A stretch of 64,000 nucleotides of DNA from NCBI RefSeq assembly GCF_964355755.1, contig NC_092675.1:25460412-25524411 (forward strand), read 5' to 3'. Numbering within the stretch: position 1 is the stretch's first letter; the number at the start of each line of letters is the position of its first letter. This DNA comes from Antedon mediterranea. Its lineage: Eukaryota > Echinodermata > Crinoidea > Comatulida > Antedonidae. Shown in pieces: positions 40,801-53,200 of the stretch. The notes under the pieces are model-generated. The model did no database searches. It saw only the letters and a list, made by a program, of their open reading frames with translations, and had not been told where the DNA came from. The position numbers and the translations under genes were made by a program.

Positions 40801-42479
40801 CGTCGTGGGATGACATTAAGTAAGTAAGTAAGATGCTGTTGATTGTTAATGATGACGTCATATTATAGTATATTGATATGTAATTAGTGAATGTGAAAAT
40901 ACTGTACAGTGCAGAATTAGTTTGAGTTCTTGAGTTATTAAAAATCATATGCAATGCAAAATAATATTTTCTACAAAGTAAAATGTAATACCTTCCATAT
41001 CCTGATGAAATTTATATTACTGTATCTTCAAGAAAAAATTAAACAATTGGGCTAAAACAGTCATCAAAATTATTACTGTATATCTTTGCTGTAAGTCTAT
41101 AACATAGGATGCATGTTAATATTAATATCAAATTTTAAATTATTTTAATAATAATATTATTTAAAAAAATACCCTTTTAGTTTTACTTTATTTACACTAT
41201 TTACATTTATCTAAATAATTTAATAACAATTAAGATTCGTATTAAAGAATGGAAAAAAAATGTTGTACAAAAATAAAACAAGTAAAAAAAAATACATGAC
41301 AAAACAAGTTTAAATACAAGTACTTTTTCTTGAAATTATTGAGAAAAATGAAATGATTGTACAGAAAATTATTTTGTCATACTTACACAATTCCATAATA
41401 AAGACAAATCGTGAAAAACAAGGAAGGGTTATTATTAAATGTTTTTCAGCTTACCCCCACCAGGCATCAATGCATGGAGCATCTTAACACTACAGTTTCG
41501 CTCCACACCACCACCACCAGCTCAAGACGTTTTTTAAGACACGGCTTGATCTCACAAGTGGTGGAATAATAATAAAGATCAAATGTTTGTTCTCTTACCT
41601 GAAGAAGTGTAACTCGTTTTAAATCCAGGTACTTGCTGTAAAACCACAATAATTAGATAATCATCTTCTTTGATGAGCACTGACGTGTTTATATTCTGAT
41701 GCTGCACTACAAAACTAAAGAATATTTCAAGAAGAATTTTCAATACAAGAATTCTTACGATGAGTCATGAGCTATTTTTAAAAAAGCAGCACCGCCGTGG
41801 CGCGATCGATGAAAAATGGAATATCAAAATATCAAGATCGTATAAACACGAAATGGAAATAAACAAAATTATCTGTTACTTACTTACTTACTTACTAAAC
41901 TTAATTTGTAAAATACTTACCAAAAAACGCAAATGCCGGCCTAAATAGTTGTTTTAGTAAGTATTCTTAAAACTTATCTTGCGTGACAAAATATTTTTTG
42001 TTTGGAATGAATTATTTACTACCGTAGTCTTCTACTAACCAGACAACGGGTCAATAATTAACGCGTGGATCAGAAAGACTACTATTAACAGATTATTCTA
42101 TTTGTTTACGGGTTAAAATATTTTAAAATATTAAACGTTTAAAGCAATAACAAACAATTAATTTAAAATACTCGTAATTATTAACTTTATTTAATTTTTC
42201 AGATACGATAAACATTGTTATACGTACATTTGATTTTATCTTCGATATAGTTTATTACCAACTAGGCCTAGACCTACCTAATTGGAAATAGATTGTTCTA
42301 AGAATTTGTTGAACGTTGTTGTTGGCGACAGAAAAATAAGACCAATCAAAATGAAGTTTTATAATTATAACGAAGTTAATTAACTTATTTTTGTGTTTTG
42401 TTTTCTGACTAGTTAAGTAATATGATATGCTACAGAAATGTAGTGTTACTGTAAGTATGCGTCATTTACCTTATAATTT

Positions 42480-42800
42480 GTAGTGTAGCCTAGGCTGTAG
42501 GCTAGAGGAGGCCTACTAGCTAGCCTAGCCTACTTAGTCTTAGTACTGTAACTAGCCTAGGCCTACTACTCTATCTAAAATTCTAGGGCTAGGCTCCTAG
42601 TTAGAGCCTATATTATTATAAGCCCTGGCCTGCCTCTAGTAGGCTGGCTGCTGGTACCGGGTAGCCTACTACTAGGCCTAGTACTACTATAGGCCTAGGG
42701 TTAGACCTATACTAGCCTACTACTAGGCTAGGCCTAGAGCCCAGGCAAGGCAGGCCTAACTAGGTAAGTAGTAGAGTAGGAGGTCAGACAGTACCTAGCT
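42480..42800. promoter_or_regulatory. GCCTAG/TAGGCC-rich tract upstream of the unrecognised gene
   Basis: A stretch of about 320 bases is built almost entirely from CTAG, TAGGCC and GTAG words (for example AGCCTAGGCCTACTACT, CTACTAGGCTAGGCCTAGAG). Similar tracts occur at about 57263-57312 and 57711-57990, on either side of the probable PRDX and RAD17 first exons. Position just before the first spliced exon (42889) suggests a promoter or 5' UTR location. A low-complexity repeat with no function is the alternative. Confidence 0.45.
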
Positions 42801-42930
42801 AGCTGGAGAGAATAGTCATCATTGACATTATCCTTATGATTTAAATTATGTTTATGTTTTACTTTTTTTAAATGTATTATTATTGTAGGAGTTTGAGCAT
42901 GTAAACTTGGACAAAATTAATCCATGGAAA

Positions 42931-45900
42931 ATGTCTGCAGAAAGATCATTACTGACCTTAGACTATGTTCACTTGAAAGGAAAACAATATTCAAGAGAAC
43001 ATGGAAAGGTGAATTTGATTTTTTATCAATATTTCTATTGATTGTTAAAGTTCATAACTGTAAATGTATTTTAAAATATATATTAGAAATGTTGAATTAA
43101 TATTGCGATTAACTTAAATTTATAATAATAATAAATAATAATATCCTAAATCTTGAAAGAATTTCATTTAGCTTCGATTTTGTATAGATGACAAATTTCG
43201 TTTTTGTAAAAGCACAAGTTAACGGAGTACTTACTCGAACGTTTCGATCTCTATCAGAGATCCTTCTCAACTGACTGTGGAGTGTTAATGCAGCTTGGTC
43301 ATTCTTGACGTCATCTGTTGATGACGTCGTACGCCTCCGGTTGTAGGTTGGAGGACAGAGAGATTAGAGAATCATTACATTTAAGGAGAAATAAGGAGAA
43401 GACCATGAACCGGGACACTGGAGCCCACGAACTCTCGCATTTGTACAATGATTTGATAGACACATCACCTGGCCGAGCCCCGCACAACCTCCAACCTACA
43501 ACCGGAGGCGTACGACGTCATCAACAGATGACGTCAAGAATGACCAAGCTGCATTAACACTCCGCAGTCAGTTGAGAAGGATCTCTGATAGAGATCGAAA
43601 CGTTCGAGTAAGTACTCCGTTAACTTGTGCTTTTACAAAAACGAAATTTGTCATCAATAATATCCTAGATTTATTTAATGCCTAATGTTGTGAAACCACT
43701 AATGACATTCAATTAAAAAAAAATATATATAAATGCCATTCTTCTAAATGGACACCTTATCCTCATCATGTTTAAGGAAACACTGTATTTGTGTACTAAA
43801 TACAACTTTTTTGTAAATGTTACTACAGCGATTTTGTAAACGCACACTTGGGGATATGGAAAAGTTCCATCAGATAGTCCCACCAAAATCTAGCAATAAG
43901 TTGTTTTCTACAATGATGTCCCTGGAATTTGATGAAACGAGGGCAGTAAATGATTTGACAGCAAAGCGTATTATAAAGAACCAAAGAGCACAAATTAAGA
44001 ACACATTTTCCAGTAAACTCAGGTAAAGTATTTTTATTATTACATTTTATTACTACTAACTTAATTTAGATACAGTACTGTAGTTTCTGAAACTAATAAT
44101 ATAATACTGTATATACAGTACTATACGTTCTTCTTTCAATAGACTCCAATTACTTAGTATATTATATGTAAATTCTCCTATTCTTCAAATATGTGAATTG
44201 ATTTAATAGAAGCTGTCAGTTGGAAGAATGGAGAAGTATGCCTGACAAACAGAATCAGAAGAATAAGAAGAGGGCGTCCACTATGAACATGAATACAAAT
44301 GCAAGACCAGGAACTGCTGGTCCTATGAATACAGCCAATATTGCTATGGTGCCCTCTATAGCTGTTAGGCCATTTTCAACAGGTAATATAGTATACTATA
44401 AGTAGTGGAGCTGTAGTTTGGTGGTTAACATGCTTGCTTTTCAATCCCAAGTTCAATCATAGAAATATTACTATGGTTCAATGAACTAGTGCCAGGGTTG
44501 TAACTCACAACTCTTTCAACTCCACTCCCTAAGCCTCTAAGACTTATTAATTATAAACGTAGCTTATCCATCCTGTAATAGGCGAGTTTCTTGCTGTCGG
44601 ATGCGTATGAATTTATATGATTAAAGTATGAGTCTTACGTTTGAAAAGAAGTTTAGTTAATCTAAAATGTTATTTCGTTGATAATTAGGGCCAAGAATAA
44701 GATCTCCTAAAAAACAAGTGAAAAATGAATATGTTCGTGTTCCTAACAAGGAAATGGGAAGCTTTAGAGACATAGATATTCGTAAGGTAGCCAATGAATT
44801 GCGTCAAAGCTGGGCCAAAGAAGATAAATCAGAGGACGTGAAGACCCCACAGAAACATATCAAAAGTGCAGAGCTGTCACGTTATGATATGTCAGGACAG
44901 TGGCTTAGTTTTGCTGGTGGTGGATCAGAAGAAAGCGGTGTGGTCGATGCATTTTTAGGTATGGTAACTAAATCAGTCTCTTAAAATTTGATTTTCTGAT
45001 GTTTGGTTGTTCATTAACAAAGTAATAGTTAAGAATATTTTTTTTATTTATTTGATTATGTTTATTTGAAAGGTAAAGATGTTGATGAGTACTACAACAT
45101 AGAAGGACAAATAGGAAATTTGGTTGCTAATCAGGTAACCAAGGGCAACAAGGTGCATGTGTGTATCAATGGAGAATTGCAATCAGAAAACATGAGAATT
45201 AAAGCACGTAAAGGAGAAGAAAGGTATGATGAGAAATGAAGATTTAGTACTATAGAACCCTCCTTTGGGACAGGATAACCCTACTAATTGGGTACACTTT
45301 TCTGTAAAACAAACAAGAGGCAATTTATATTTTAACACTAATGCAATTGAGAGGAAACCTCCATTAAGAAGTTTCAAAAGTGTGTCCTTAATTATTATAG
45401 TGGTTCTACTGTGATTATTATGTTTATAAGTTAGTTTTATGAGCCTTTCTTACTTAGTGTTTTTAAAAGAGAATAAAAAGTTTGTCTGTAAATTTTTTAT
45501 TTTATGCAACTATTCATACCATAACTTTTACATTGTATATTTCTTATTTAACTTAACTTAATGTTCTATTTCAGTAAAGGAAAGCCATCTTCACAGGATT
45601 CTGAAGCTGAAGTTGCAAATAAGGCTCCTCCCAGTGTCATTAAGAAAACAGAAGCAAGCAGTCGAGTACCTCTCAGCTGGGAAGATCAAATTACATGTTC
45701 TTCTGTCAAAATCTTAGAACCTACTGTACTTCAGCCTACTACTTTCAAAAAGGTAAAGGCTATTTTTGTATTTACATCTCAACATATTCCCAATTAACTA
45801 TAAAACTACTTTCAGACAGTTTTTTCTGAAAGAAAGAATTTGTTTTGTACATATTAGTGATTTTGGGGTTTATTCATTTTTTTCTCTCTTTAGGACATGA

Positions 45901-47258
45901 CTGAGAGGTATCCAGTAATATTTAAGAAATTAACAACTGAAGAGAAACCTCGGCCGGATTTAATGAAACCTAGCTCATATCGTGTGCGATCACGTACAAA
46001 GAACCGAAAAAATGTCAACGGAATTGAAAGTTTAAATAATCGTATTACAGTGATCACTGTTGATCAGGGCAATGATGATGACGTCGATTCTTTAGCTTCA
46101 GAAGACTATCAAGAAATCCTGCAGAGACGATTAGAGGCAAGCGAAAAGCCCCAAGATGAAAAGAAAGAACTTGAAAAAGAAACTTGTAATGCTCAGAGTG
46201 AACTCAAGGAAAAATGCAGTAAAGAAGTATTCCAAAGCAAATCGTCGACATCTCATTGCAGCATTGATCGAACCAGCAAGGAAACTTTAGTAAGTATAAC
46301 AGAGAAGCCATTACCTCCCGCAGCATCCTCCACAAGTTCAAGTTTAATTAATCTTGTTGCTCAAGGATCAAATCCAAAACTTCAAACCCGTCCACCATCT
46401 AGTAGTGTGATTAGTAGTAAGAGGGTTGGTAGTTCGAAGAGCAATTCTGTACAAGAGGAAAGACAAAGTCACAGTGCATCACAGCGACCTCAATTGTCCA
46501 AACCAGATCAACTTCCATGCAGTGGATCTGCCATGAGAGATAGGGGAAAGGAGTTTGTATCAATATCACAACAGATAAGACTGCCTACAGGTGTTTTACT
46601 GAAAAAGCAAAGAAGCTCTCCGGAATTGAAAATCTCTTCACCAGAAATTCATCATGACTTTTCTGGAGATGAACTTGATGATGTATCTATTGGACAGCTG
46701 TCGCATGTCAATAGTATGGGAAGTTTAGATTCTTTGATTGCTGCTAATGGAAATAATGACCAATCGGATCATGACCATCACAATTGCACATGTACAGTAG
46801 AAGCAAAAATGGCAGTATCTGCTGTCTTGTCCAGCACTCCACATCAAACAGTGCCTTCCACAATCATCAATGTCAATTTACCAACAGTCCAGATGAGTGT
46901 AAGTGACTCAATGTCAGACTTGTATCTTTGTACATCTGGTGTTTCATTTCAAGATCATTCTCATCATCAAATTATGGAAAAACTAAATAATGAGATGAAC
47001 AAATCTGAAGAACATGTTGCTTCATCTAAACAATTGACAGATGAAACAAATGGCAGTGAAGTAGACATGATCATTAATCAAGTTGATGGGCTATCTATAT
47101 CTCCTGAAGCTTTCCAGAGTCAACAAGAAACACAAACTTTTGCAAAAAGACCACGTAGTGTGAAATTTCAGGATGAAGTAATTGTAAATACTCCAAACGT
47201 GCCAACCAATTCTCCGAGAGCTGAAGAAGAAGTCTCCAATTTCAGCTCTCGGTCGTAG
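42931..47258 (+). CDS. Unrecognised disordered protein, about 802 residues
   Basis: Seven coding exons with consistent phases: 42931-43008, 43829-44022, 44210-44382, 44689-44958, 45073-45223, 45575-45752 and 45894-47258 (2409 nt). The first exon begins at 42889 after a good acceptor, so a non-coding exon lies upstream. The start ATG (MSAERSLLTLDYVHLKGKQY) is the first in-frame methionine of that exon. Visible parts: a basic N-terminal third (RFCKRTLGDMEKF, AKRIIKNQRAQIKNTFSSKL), a central ELSRYDMSGQWLSFAGGG segment, VPLSWEDQITCSSVKILEPT, then DMTERYPVIFKK. A long Ser/Glu/Thr-rich tail of about 400 residues, without membrane segments or signal peptide, ends VKFQDEVIVNTPNV. I recognise no domain. 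The short ordered-looking motifs suggest a scaffold-like or cytoskeletal protein, but that is a guess. The gene model is well supported by splicing; the function is not known. Confidence 0.85.
43137..43670 (+). mobile_element. Penelope-like foldback insertion
   Basis: Two arms of 168 bases (43187-43354 and 43488-43655) are near-perfect inverted copies: for example CATCTGTTGATGACGTCGTA on the left and its complement on the right. The 133-base centre encodes, on the plus strand, EDREIRESLHLRRNKEKTMN followed by RDTGAHELSHLYNDLI. That matches the terminus of the GIY-YIG endonuclease region of Penelope-like retroelements. The sequence AATAATATCCTARAT flanks the insert (43137-43151 and 43656-43670, 14 of 15 identical), a long target duplication. 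The copy is 5'-truncated, has no reverse transcriptase, and lies in intron 1 of the host gene. Confidence 0.7.
44402..44560 (+). repeat. Possible tRNA-derived SINE head
   Basis: GTAGTTTGGTGGTTAACATG resembles an A box, and CCCAAGTTCAATC about 20 bases later resembles a decayed B box (GGTTCGAATC type). The sequence downstream is not repeated elsewhere in the window. It sits in intron 3 of the unrecognised gene. Confidence 0.4.
45247..45413. mobile_element. MITE family A, copy 3
   Basis: The ends TACTATAGAACCCTCCTTTG and ATTATTATAGTGGTTCTACT are inverted relatives. The core has TTTTAACACTAATGCAATTG, matching TTTTAACACTAAAGACAACT in copy 2. It lies in intron 5 of the unrecognised gene. Confidence 0.65.
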
Positions 47259-50209
47259 CTTCACATATGACTGGTACTGTACATTTTGATTAACTTGCAG
47301 TACAGTGTATGATGGTAATGTTTCCTACTGTACAGCTTAATATACTCCATGCAAAGCTTCTAGATAACAGGGTTCTCTTCTCAATTTGGGTTTTAAAATG
47401 ATGTTTTCATCTACCTTTAAATTTTGTATACAAAGTTAAATTTAAAATAAGTATACTTTAATATTGTTTAGTTCAACAATGCTTTTTTTGCTTTCAATTA
47501 TTTTAATTAAATTATTACCAAGTTGTAGTCTTCCATCTTTAACTAAAAAAGTTTACATTCCAGAAAATAGCTTTTAATTTAATACTACAGTTAATAATAA
47601 CTCTTCCAGTTAATGATAACTTCAATTTTCTAAATAATTTATGTAAACTTCATATAGCATTAATTTTCTTATAAAATGTATTGTTTTTGCCATTTATGCT
47701 TTCAAGATTAAAGATACTGTTTTAAATATTTAAAAAACTAGAGCTATAGGAAAAAACAAATCGCACAAGTTTTTCTCAAATTTGTTATTGCTAGAGCCAA
47801 ATCTGCCACTGTGTAATCATAGTTTGTGTCTATTTACACTGTCAAGAAAACACACAAGGCTATTTAACAGGCTACATTATTTCTGTGTCCTGGTTATGAA
47901 CTCACATTTTTGCTGGCAGTTGGAATGAGGTACAGGTATTAGATATTATTCATAATGTTAACCATTTATTTTTATAGTTACATTTTTATGTAAATATTTA
48001 TTAGAGGTTTTTGTTAATTCGTTTATGTTTTCAATATTTTAAACTTTGCCAAAGATATTTTAGAACCTAGAATTCCAACAGTTTGAATAAAAACATGCGA
48101 AATAATTGAATTTTTGCTTTTGATTATACAGTATTTCTTATAGTTTTGAAATAAAAATGTATTATTTTATGGAGTTTTAAAATCAACGAGAAACAATGCT
48201 AATATTGTATATTTATCCAATAACTTTACAACTCTCAATTAAAACATATTAAAAAAATTAAGCCAGATTCCCAGTCACATAATTCAACGCAAGGATATAC
48301 GTACTGTACACGCAACTATAGTAAAAACAAAACATTTTAAAAACTAATGGCAGTGAAAAGAGTATTGTACAGTAAGCTGAACACATAGTATTTTTAGTTG
48401 AGTTAAGAAATCAATCATATTGCAAACCAAACAAGAACAAATAGTCATCATGTCTACCATAAACATTTAATTTTACAACTTTTTAAAGGTATAAATTACA
48501 GTAACACATCACATATTGCTAATATTTTCAAAAGCATTTTTGGTATCACCCTTAAAAATGGAACTAATGTATTGGCCTGCACACATTCATCAAGTTTTTG
48601 TCGCATCTCAAACCTAGCTTTCACATTGATACACAACATGAAATATTACTACGCAAATCATACAAACTACATTAAGTCACAAATTCAAGATTTTTTAGAG
48701 AACATTAATGTCATTTTAAATTTTAATTTGACGCGTTTGATACATAACACCACAGTTGCTAGAAAAATGTTTGTCCAAAGAATTTGATTATAGTATTTGT
48801 TTAAACCATTTCTTTTTGGTAGTAATGTCTTTCTCAAAATAATATGGTACGTTGAGTTTATAATGAGCCACCAGAAATGAGTGTTTCTTTTAAATAATGA
48901 CAATGTAGCGTGTCTGTGTAATGGCATTATGGAAATGAAATTAAAATCAACATACTAAAATGAACCCTGTATGCATTGTTATAGCATGGCTGATAATAGA
49001 ATACTTGCTTCAATATTGCATCACAAAGTATTTTTGGATAAGTTATATGCCAATATTAATATATTAATGCCGTAATACTATAATCTATCATCAGCAAATG
49101 TTAAGAATTTGGAATGTTATATCTATTTACTTTTTGAAGTAGCACATAAATATTTCTTCTTTTTAATACAAATTATAAATATTTTTAAAATATTAAAATA
49201 GGATGTTTAAGACCATATAAAGTTAAAAATGTATAAAAATGTAAACTGATATATGTACCCAAAACTTTTAAAGTGTATGTTAAGAACATATTCACTGTTG
49301 ATTGCTTGAGTTGTATGGCAAGAATGTAATCTTTGTGTAGTTTTGCTCTTATAGAGTCGCAGTTAATTAAAATCAAAACATTAAGTCAACATAATTGTTT
49401 AAAATACAATCTAGAAATTTTGAGCCATCAAATAAGTTACTTAGACAGACTTTTCTCTGGTTTTGGTACAATAAATTGTAGCACAATATTGCCTGGAGCA
49501 TGGGTTCTGGATATTATAGTTGCTATATTAATTGTTATACACTATACTATAATTGGATTAAGCTGACATTCAGTAAACCTTCAATTAAAAGCACAAAGAT
49601 ATACCCTTTTCAGATTGTTACAAGTTGTTCGATCTCCCGGCTTATTACACATTTTCACACACGCATACGCGAACCTTGTGAAATCGCTTGTGCTATTTGA
49701 TTACTATGATTGGTCAGTTTAATACCAGGGCAATACATTTGCATGCAGTAAGAACTTGGAACATCTAGGAACAAAAACAAGCCTCTCATCAGTGTGTTTT
49801 TCTCCTGAGATTTCACAAGGTTTGTTACAAGTTGTTACATTTTGCAGATGTGAAAAGGGGAAATAAAACATTGTATACCAGATGTTAGTAAAATTAATGT
49901 TTGACAGCAGGGATAATGTTTTTGCAACTCCAGTGTTAATAATACAAATATAAAATACCAAATTCTGATGGTGTGAATACAATTTCAGTAAGAACTAAAA
50001 CACCAAAGAATAAATTAAATAGATTAAATCAATCCCTGAACATTAAGATATTTTAAAGATGTAAGCATCACATTCCTTATCAATTTATTTCAACACAACA
50101 CAATTACGTTAACTAAAAGCACATGGAACGCCAATCGGGACAAATAAAACGGTTGTTTAGAGACTATAGTACATGAAACTAGGTTTTCTAGTACACTCGG
50201 TCAGAAACA
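47259..50209. other. Convergent 3' region between the unrecognised gene and PRDX
   Basis: Long AT-rich 3' UTRs from both sides meet here. Several AATAAA signals occur, for example near 48086 and 48150. Frames at 48572-48787, 48685-48927 and 49333-49566 have no recognisable content. A MITE occupies 49602-49860. Confidence 0.5.
49602..49860. mobile_element. MITE family C (ACCCTTTTCAGAT type), copy 1
   Basis: It starts TACCCTTTTCAGATTGTTAC and ends TTTTGCAGATGTGAAAAGGG. GCGAACCTTGTGAAATCGC near the middle pairs with GATTTCACAAGGTTTGTTAC. It shares ends and interior with 60005-60165. Confidence 0.7.
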
Positions 50210-53200
50210 TTATTGTTTCTTGAAGAAGTCTTTACTCTGATTCACAGTTGGTTTTATTGTGTCATCACCTGGTCTCCAATTGGCTGGGCACACTGAAAAT
50301 AAAGCAAATATTGGAAGAGTTATGTGAAGGGTTGTGGCTGGGCTTTATTTGTATCTATCTGTAGAAGATTTATGGTTTTATTAGTTGTATTACAATCTAA
50401 TGAAACCGGTTAAGTATATGTAATCCAATGAAACAGATTAATTTTGTGAAAAATGTTGCTACACATTGTGTATTCCACTGGTCACTCCCAAACATTCTGC
50501 AGTTAGCTTCTCCCATTGCTCACATAAACAGTGAGATGTTTGAAGAGCTACATCTGCTGATTAACTCGAAACAGTTGGATATTGAATTAACAAACTTTAA
50601 TTGAATTTAAAACAAAAAACTCCTGAGATTCATTCATTCACGAGAGGTGTAGTTGTAAAATAAATGACACAGTGGAAGATGCAAAGAAAGTCAATGTATA
50701 GTACCTTCACCATGCTCATCTGTATACTGGAATGCCTTCACAAGCCGCAGTGTTTCATCAACTGATCTACCGACAGGGAGGTCATTAATGGTGATCTGAC
50801 GCAGAATTCCTTTGTCATCGATGATAAATAAACCCCTACAAATATGAAGGATGTATAAACGTTAATACTAGAAGATAATCTTTATTGTTTAGTAGTCTTT
50901 AAGGTGTCAATATACTTACTATGCTTACATGCTTGTTTGAACTGAAAATGATAACTTATTCAAAGACTATAATGATAAAATCACTTATTCAAAGACTACT
51001 GAGTGTTTGAAATACTCAATTGTTTAATTACTGTGTATTTGAGATAGTAGTGGTTACCTGTAAGATCAAATTTAAAATCACTTATTCAGAGACTACAATA
51101 CTAAACATTCTTATTCAAAGACTATGATGTATGACGTGATTTACAACATAGTTGATATATTGATGCATTCTAATCAACATACACATTCCTTGTATCTTTC
51201 TAATTAAATAAAACCGAAACTTCAGATTTTGGCTTTGATGTATTGTTAAACAGACTGTAAACTTATATTGCATTGGATGTGTTCAAATGCGACAATATAG
51301 TTTTATTTACATTAAGATAAAATCTTGTTATGCAAGACTGCTGATTAACTGCAGGTGTAAATGATTAAGAGATACTATTTATGGAAGAATTGTATCATTA
51401 GTCACAATGGATAGTAATTAGACCTCAGTTCTTTCAATGCTACATGTCCGGTACTTTATGAACAGCAATTACAAAGTAGTTATTATTCACATTATTACTC
51501 CTCACCATAGAAATGTCATGTATTGTTTTATCATTCTATCTGTTTAGTTTTTAGATTACGATTATGATCATTATGTAGAATAGAACCCTTCCGCCTATTA
51601 GTATTAAGAGGACAATTTCCCTGTGTAATAAATGATGGGAAATATATGTTTCAACACTATATCCAACTCTATTAAGGGTGTATCATTGGGATGTGTTGTT
51701 ACCTTAATTCGAGTTTCTTATTTCATTTTATTCATTTATTAATTTTGAATTTAAAACATGGCATATTGACCCGTAGGAAGACCAAGAAATAACTGGATGA
51801 ATCAAATAAAGAAAGACTTACAAGAACTAGTAGACACTAACACAATAACAAACCATCCTGCCATAAACAGAAAAAAATGGAAACAAATTGTGGAAAGCGT
51901 AATGTCGGAAGACGGAAAACGTTAGCAACATATTGAACAATATAAAGAATAGAATTGAGGGAAATAATGAGCAATATAGAATATAGTTGAGAATAAAGTA
52001 GAGAGAGGGTATAGCAGCATGAAATGAGTGACCACATGGAAAAGCTGATTAAACTAGCATAGCAATGACCTGATTGTCATCATAACCCTTACATTATTCT
52101 TACCTGAATGAAACACCATCATCTTCAATGTACACACCATAGTCTTTGGCAATCTTACAGTTCTTATCAGCTAATAAAGGAATCTTCATCTTACCAAGTC
52201 CACCTTCTTTCCTTGGAGTATTGACCCTAATAAAACATCAAATTAAATATGGGTATGGTTTGTGGACTGTACCATTTATGGAGAGGGGTGTTCAATGAAT
52301 TTTCGAGTATATCTCGCTCTTCACCTCACATGGCATTTGTCAGTTTATCCAGGTAAGCTAGTCATGAAATATACTAAATAATTAACAAAATGGATTCCCT
52401 GGAATTGTTAGACCAAGAACAGAAACAAGATGTTAAAAACATTAATATTGTCATGTTTATCTATTTTTGGAAGTTAAATTTTAATATTTAAAATCTGTCC
52501 TTACCATGCAAGATGACTAAAATGAGAATCACATGAACAAGCGATGACTTCACAATTAATATCTTTAAACTCATTGACTCGATCACTGAAAGCAATCAGC
52601 TCTGTTGGACACACAAATGTACTGAAAATATTGATAACAAATCATAAGAGTCCAAGAAAACAGTAGACAGTAAAAAAAAACAGTAAAAAGTACAACTAGA
52701 AAATCCTAAAGGCCGGTTTTTATTGACCAATTAAAACAATTTTACTTCAAAACTGGTGTTGACTGTTGGTTAGAACAAAGTTACATTTTCACAAAATAAA
52801 CAAGTTATCTCATTTTATGATCAATTGTGTTGTAATCTGCAGAGTTGCTCTAGCTTGACAATGGAAACCGGTTCAATTGGATCTTTTAAATCATTTTAAG
52901 ATCAGTGGTTTTGAATTTTGTGGTTTTTTTGTGTGGATCTCAATAGGAACAGATCAATCAATCAATCAAAGAGGTCTCTAAGATTATCTTTGACAAATTG
53001 AATGGACTTCATTTAAAAAAATATAAAATTTCAATAATGTTAAGGTCAGAAAGTCACCTAAACCCTCAACTTGCACTTTTTAATAAGGTGAACAATCTAT
53101 TCTTTTTGTGATTGGTTTTTTTTTATATATGCAGTCTCAATGGGTGTCGGTAATTGCTTCAAGGTTTAGATTTTTAAAAGAAGCTATAAATTAAAATTAT

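Larger units (their letters stand above)
38816..42888. other. Gene-poor interval upstream of the unrecognised gene
   Basis: No exon was supported. It holds the LINE tail at about 40640-40800, short TTAC/AAGT tetranucleotide runs (40818-40832 and 41876-41895) and a GCCTAG-rich tract at 42480-42800. Frames at 39636-39827, 40718-40954, 41467-41649 and 41760-41948 show no domain and no matched splice sites. Confidence 0.4.

Noticed and set aside
43560-43625. Hammerhead-ribozyme-like core in the Penelope foldback arm (CTCTGATAGAGATCGAAACG)
   Set aside because: Penelope-like elements often carry hammerheads, but the core needs CUGANGA and here the bases read CTGATAGA, one base out of register. No matching cleavage-site strand was identified.
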